NCBI GenBank assembly: GCA_017534745.1
Contig: JAFXVX010000014.1
Coordinates: 186,001 to 250,000 of the forward strand
Reading direction: 5' to 3'
DNA from: Bacteroidales bacterium
GTDB lineage: Bacteria > Bacteroidota > Bacteroidia > Bacteroidales > UBA932
DNA: 64,000 nucleotides
In this document: positions 60,690 through 64,000 of the stretch, one piece after another
How the letters are laid out: every line of letters starts with the position of its first letter
Position numbering within the stretch: the first letter of the stretch is position 1
Program-made: the position numbers and the translations under genes
Notes under the pieces: model-generated
Told to the model about the DNA's origin: nothing
Databases searched by the model: none
What the model saw: only the letters and a program-made list of their open reading frames with translations

Positions 60690-61100
60690 TTACATAAAGA
60701 AGAAATACATCGCGGCCCACTTCATGGGGATGCCGCTGGCATGCCCGATGGTGCGGTACGATCCGTCCTGGACCGTTCCGTCGGACTTGATGTGGCCGAT
60801 GGTGCGGTAAGACCCGTCCTGGACGGTGCCGTCGGACTTGATGTGACCGACCGTACGGTACGATCCGTCCTGGACAGTGCCGTCTGACTTGATATGTCCG
60901 ATGGTGCGGTAAGACCCGTCCTGGACCGTTCCGTCGGACTTGATGTGACCGATAGTGCGGTACGACCCGTCCTGGATCGTCCCGTCAGACTTAATGTGCG
61001 CAACCGTGCTGTACCCCGAATTGGTAATCGTCTGCGCGGACACCGCACCTCCCGCCAGTAGCCCCAGAGTTGCCATAAGAATACAAACCTTTTTAAACAT
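60690..61100 (-). CDS. 5-fold beta-flower protein (five 17-residue repeats)
   Basis: 136 residues from the ATG at 61100. Signal peptide MFKKVCILMATLGLLAGGAVSAQ, then a short lead-in (TITNSGYSTVA), five tandem repeats of HIKSDGTVQDGSYRTIG (residues 35-119, at most two substitutions), and the tail HASGIPMKWAAMYFFFM. This is the layout of Bacteroidales proteins annotated as '5-fold beta-flower', one blade per repeat, with the aromatic end. Function unknown; exported. Convergent with the AGCS gene. Confidence 0.85.
   Translation of the reverse strand: MFKKVCILMATLGLLAGGAVSAQTITNSGYSTVAHIKSDGTIQDGSYRTIGHIKSDGTVQDGSYRTIGHIKSDGTVQDGSYRTVGHIKSDGTVQDGSYRTIGHIKSDGTVQDGSYRTIGHASGIPMKWAAMYFFFM
60744..60998 (-). 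repeat. Five in-frame 51-bp tandem repeats
   Basis: They encode the five blades of the beta-flower protein. The copies differ by few, mostly synonymous, bases, so recent repeat homogenisation or copy-number change is possible. Confidence 0.9.
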
Positions 61101-61169
61101 AATACCGTGGGAATTTTTACCCCTCAATTTTGCAAAAATCGTGCAAGTATTTCATAATAAATATTGCCG

Positions 61170-61199
61170 TTGATAAAATCTGGCTTTTTACTATTTTTG
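61170..61199 (+). promoter_or_regulatory. Promoter for the GH97-SGNH gene (TTG-N19-TATTTTTG)
   Basis: TTG at 61170-61172, exact TAnnTTTG at 61192-61199, 19-bp spacer, 24 bases before the ATG at 61224. Confidence 0.7.
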
Positions 61200-61223
61200 T
61201 AATTCGTAAACCACATGACGATT

Positions 61224-63845
61224 ATGAAAAGATTTCTCCTTCTGACTTTGATTATGATGCTGGGCGCGGGTTGTGCCTGGGGTGCCGCGGGTAAGACTTA
61301 TAAGCTGCAGTCTCCTTCAGGGGAGCTGGCGGTGGAGATTAATGCCGGGGCGGAGACGAGCTGGGCGGTGTCGATGAACGGAACGAGGGTGCTGGAGCCG
61401 TCGGGGCTGTCGATGACCCTCGACGACGGGACGGTCTTCGGGCGGGACGTTAAAGTCAAAAAGGCCGTGAAGGGGAGTGCTGACCGGATGGTGAAGCCGG
61501 TCGTGTACCGCCAGGCGGAGGTGAAGGAGGCCTATAACGAGCTGACGCTTGTCTGCAAGGGTTATTCGATAGTGTTCCGAGCCTACGATGACGGCGCGGC
61601 GTACCGCTTTGTCGCAGACCGGAAGGCGCCGTTCAAGGTGCTTTCCGAGGAGGCCGGGTTTCGTTTCGGGCAGGACAGTCAGGGATTTATCCCTTACTGC
61701 CGCAAGCGGGAGGACGGTTTCGAGTGCCAGTTCTGGACTTCTTTCGAGTCGCTGTATACAAGGACTGAGATCAGCAAGTGGGAGAAAGGGCGCCTTGCCT
61801 TCCTCCCGATTACGCTGGACGCGCCCGCCGGGATGAAGGTCTGCATCACCGAGAGCGACCTTCTGAATTATCCGGGGATGTACCTTTCTAATGAGGACGG
61901 GGACACGGCGCTGGAAGCCGTGTTCGCCCCGTATCCGAAGGACATCGAGCAGGGGGGACACAACATGCTGCAGGGCCTGGTGCGTTCACGCGAGGAGTTC
62001 ATCGCCAAGGCCGAAGGTCGGGAGGCTTTCCCCTGGCGTATAGTCGTTGTGGCCAAGGAGGATAAGGATCTGCTGACCTGCGACCTGCCATGGTTGCTCG
62101 GCCGTGAGCCGGCAGCGGGGCAGGATTTCAGCTGGGTGAAGCCCGGCAAGGTGGCCTGGGATTGGTGGAACGCGTGGAATCTCTACGGCGTCGGTTTCCG
62201 CGCCGGGATCAACAACGACACCTATAAATATTATATCAAATTCGCCGCCCAAAACGGCATCGAATACGTGATCCTCGACGAAGGATGGGCCGTGAAGGGC
62301 AATGCTGACCTGTTCGATGTGGTGCCGGAGATAGACCTTCCGATGCTCTGCAAGTATGCGGAGAAAAAGGGCGTTGGCCTCATCCTCTGGGCCGGCTACT
62401 GGGCCTTCGAAAAGGATATGGAGAGGGCCTGCCGGGAGTATTCGGAGATGGGAGTCAAGGGGTTCAAGGTGGACTTTATGGACCGAGACGACCAGCCGAT
62501 GGTGGACTTTTATCGCCGTACGGCCGAGATGGCGGCAAAATACAAGCTGCTGATTGATTTCCACGGGGCGTTCAAGCCTGCGGGGATTCAGCGCACCTGG
62601 CCCAATGTCGTGAATCTTGAAGGCGTCTATGGCCTTGAAAATGCCAAAGGTCTGAAAAACATACCGATAGACCTCGTCACCTACGAGGCGAGCATCCCAT
62701 TTGTGCGCCTCGTCGCCGGCCCTGCGGACTTCACGCAGGGGGCGATGCGCAACGCCTCGAAGGAGAACTTCCGCCACGTCAGCTCGGAGGCGATGTCCCA
62801 GGGGACCCGCTGCCGCCAGCTGGCCGAGTACGTCATCTTCGACGCGCCCCTCACTATGCTCTGCGATTCTCCGTCCAACTATCTTGAGGAGAAGGAATGC
62901 CTGAAATTCATCTCCGAGATTCCCACCGTGTGGGATAAAACCATCGCCCTTGAGGGCAAGGCCGGGGAATACGTCGCCATGGCGCGCCGGAAGGGCGACA
63001 CATGGTACGTCGGCGCGATTACCGACTGGAACGCCCGTGAATTCGATCTCGACCTTTCGTTCACCGGAGGCAAGTTGATCGAAGTCTTCCGCGACGGGGT
63101 CAACGCCGACCGAGCGGCAAGGGATTACGCCCACAGCTACACGACCTTCCCCGCTGACGGCAAGGTCAGCGTGAAGATGGCTCCCGGCGGCGGCTGGGCG
63201 GCGGTGATCCGCTCCGAGCCGGAGCCCTGGTGGAAGAATTTCCACGACTGGGCCAATTTCTCACGTTATGAGGAGAAGAACAAGAGCGTTGAGGGTAAGC
63301 CGAAGGTAATCTTCTTCGGTGACTCCATCACCGAAGGCTGGGCGAGGATGGATGGCGCGTGGCTTGACAGCCACAATTTCCTCGGCCGCGGCATAGGCGG
63401 GCAGACGACAGCGCAGCTTCTCTCCCGCGTCCGCCCGGACGTGATCGAGCTGGAGCCTGAGTATGTCGCTATCCTCATCGGTATCAACGACATAGCCCGT
63501 AACAACGGCTACATTTCCATCGAAAACATCTTCAGGAATCTGGTCTCAATAGTGGAGCTCTGCCAGCACAACGGCATCAAGCCGATAATGTGCACCCTCT
63601 GCCCCGCCGGCGAGATCGGCTGGCGCCGTATGCTAGGCGACCCTCGCGAGAGGATCGCGCAGCTCAACTCCATGATAACCGATTACGCCTGTGAGCACGG
63701 AATTCCCCTCGTGGATTACTTCACCGCCCTCCGCGACTCCGACGACGCGATGGACGCCCGCTACCGCCGCGACGCCGTCCACCCCAACCTTGACGGCTAC
63801 AAGGTGATGGAGGAGACTTTCCTTAAGGTTTTCGGAGGAGAGTAA
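61224..63845 (+). CDS. GH97 glycosidase fused to an SGNH/GDSL hydrolase
   Basis: 873 residues from the ATG at 61224 (an ATG at 61215 would add MTI). Signal peptide MKRFLLLTLIMMLGAGCAWGA. GH97_N (about 25-280), GH97 catalytic barrel (about 285-560) and GH97_C (about 560-655). D417 in FKVDFMDRDDQ sits where retaining GH97 alpha-galactosidases have their nucleophile, so a retaining mechanism is likely. From about 665 an SGNH hydrolase follows: GDS701 (FFGDSITEGWA), GIN755D (block III) and D850-x2-H853 (DAVHPNLDGY). The fusion suggests removal of an ester group and an alpha-linked sugar from the same glycan. The substrate is inferred, not shown. Confidence 0.9.
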   Translation: MKRFLLLTLIMMLGAGCAWGAAGKTYKLQSPSGELAVEINAGAETSWAVSMNGTRVLEPSGLSMTLDDGTVFGRDVKVKKAVKGSADRMVKPVVYRQAEVKEAYNELTLVCKGYSIVFRAYDDGAAYRFVADRKAPFKVLSEEAGFRFGQDSQGFIPYCRKREDGFECQFWTSFESLYTRTEISKWEKGRLAFLPITLDAPAGMKVCITESDLLNYPGMYLSNEDGDTALEAVFAPYPKDIEQGGHNMLQGLVRSREEFIAKAEGREAFPWRIVVVAKEDKDLLTCDLPWLLGREPAAGQDFSWVKPGKVAWDWWNAWNLYGVGFRAGINNDTYKYYIKFAAQNGIEYVILDEGWAVKGNADLFDVVPEIDLPMLCKYAEKKGVGLILWAGYWAFEKDMERACREYSEMGVKGFKVDFMDRDDQPMVDFYRRTAEMAAKYKLLIDFHGAFKPAGIQRTWPNVVNLEGVYGLENAKGLKNIPIDLVTYEASIPFVRLVAGPADFTQGAMRNASKENFRHVSSEAMSQGTRCRQLAEYVIFDAPLTMLCDSPSNYLEEKECLKFISEIPTVWDKTIALEGKAGEYVAMARRKGDTWYVGAITDWNAREFDLDLSFTGGKLIEVFRDGVNADRAARDYAHSYTTFPADGKVSVKMAPGGGWAAVIRSEPEPWWKNFHDWANFSRYEEKNKSVEGKPKVIFFGDSITEGWARMDGAWLDSHNFLGRGIGGQTTAQLLSRVRPDVIELEPEYVAILIGINDIARNNGYISIENIFRNLVSIVELCQHNGIKPIMCTLCPAGEIGWRRMLGDPRERIAQLNSMITDYACEHGIPLVDYFTALRDSDDAMDARYRRDAVHPNLDGYKVMEETFLKVFGGE

Positions 63846-63853
63846 TAAAGAAA

Positions 63854-63884
63854 GCAGCCCTCTGCAATGACTGCAGGGGGCTGC
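63854..63884 (+). terminator. Hairpin after the GH97-SGNH gene
   Basis: GCAGCCCTCTGCA (63854-63866) / TGCAGGGGGCTGC (63872-63884), 13 bp with one T-G pair and a 5-nt loop; no T tract follows, so its strength as a terminator is uncertain. Confidence 0.5.
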
Positions 63885-63924
63885 GTGGGGGGCGGTGCGG
63901 AAGGGACCGCAAATCGCGAAAAAC

Positions 63925-63960
63925 AGTACATCCCCGATTTTTAGTACATTCTCAGTACAT
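63925..63960. repeat. Three AGTACAT direct repeats at the right edge
   Basis: AGTACAT at 63925-63931, 63943-63949 and 63954-63960 in an AT-rich spacer. An ATG at 63985 opens a frame (MPYKY) that runs off the window. The repeats could be operator or recombinase sites for that gene; no more can be said from 16 bases of coding sequence. Confidence 0.5.
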
Positions 63961-64000
63961 TTTGGCGAAAACTAAAACAAAAAGATGCCCTACAAGTATC

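Noticed and set aside
60744..60998. Possible CRISPR-like direct repeats
   Set aside because: The 51-bp units are contiguous without spacers, in frame, and encode the blades of the beta-flower protein.
61986..63245. Reverse-strand open frame (419 codons) opposite GH97
   Set aside because: Antisense shadow; the forward frame has clear GH97 motifs.

Overview
The window is a contiguous stretch of chromosome from a GC-rich member of the Bacteroidales (inference). The evidence is TAnnTTTG-type promoters, many Cys-anchored lipoproteins opening with MK/MR, FISUMP and NigD-like surface lipoproteins, a '5-fold beta-flower' repeat protein, GH97 and GH2 enzymes, the Bacteroidetes-type RpoZ (Rpb6-like), and the Bacteroidetes glycogen gene set. 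An uncultured gut lineage near Alistipes or Cryptobacteroides would fit, but the sequence alone cannot settle this. No rRNA, CRISPR array, intact transposon or phage is visible.

Region 1 (1-15.0 kb) is accessory. It holds three paralogous lipoproteins with a fimbrillin-like N-terminus and a FISUMP C-terminus; one is fused to a calcineurin-like phosphoesterase. A free-standing second phosphoesterase and a heparinase II/III-family lyase follow in the same operon. Then come a 42-residue small ORF, an AT-rich DUF234-type ATPase gene that looks transferred, and a large GH2 lipoprotein with a discoidin-like domain.

Region 2 (15.0-42.4 kb) is dense and housekeeping: a membrane stub, dxr, rseP, a DUF4837 lipoprotein, tRNA-Glu, rpsT, tRNA-Pro, engB, prs, der, xseA, xseB. 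It runs without a break into a glycogen/alpha-glucan cluster: branching enzyme, debranching enzyme, GT4, GH57, and a 1411-residue fusion of a GT3-type glycogen synthase to a GT35 phosphorylase. Then follow ribF, upp, two small envelope proteins, rpoN, miaB, glpK and convergent radC.

Region 3 (42.4-58.3 kb) starts with a pyruvate-carboxylase-B/oxaloacetate-decarboxylase-alpha-like protein whose C-terminal swivelling domain lacks the usual biotinyl lysine. It continues with tRNA-His, a repeat-rich spacer, and an eight-gene leftward envelope operon (nadK, uppS, bamA, skp, trxB, bamD, rpoZ, recN). Divergent from that run pdxJ, a second OmpH-like chaperone, a GT4 and a LysM protein.

Region 4 (58.3-64 kb) holds a NigD-like lipoprotein, an aquaporin-family channel paired with an AGCS amino-acid symporter, the beta-flower protein, and a GH97 enzyme fused to an SGNH-type esterase. 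The right edge carries three AGTACAT repeats just before a possible start codon.

The most noteworthy items are the FISUMP-phosphoesterase fusion and its operon with a lyase, the synthase-phosphorylase fusion, the lysine-less biotinyl-like domain, the GH97-SGNH fusion, the small ORF in front of a FISUMP gene, and a small membrane gene whose 3' end is made of a REP-like repeat.
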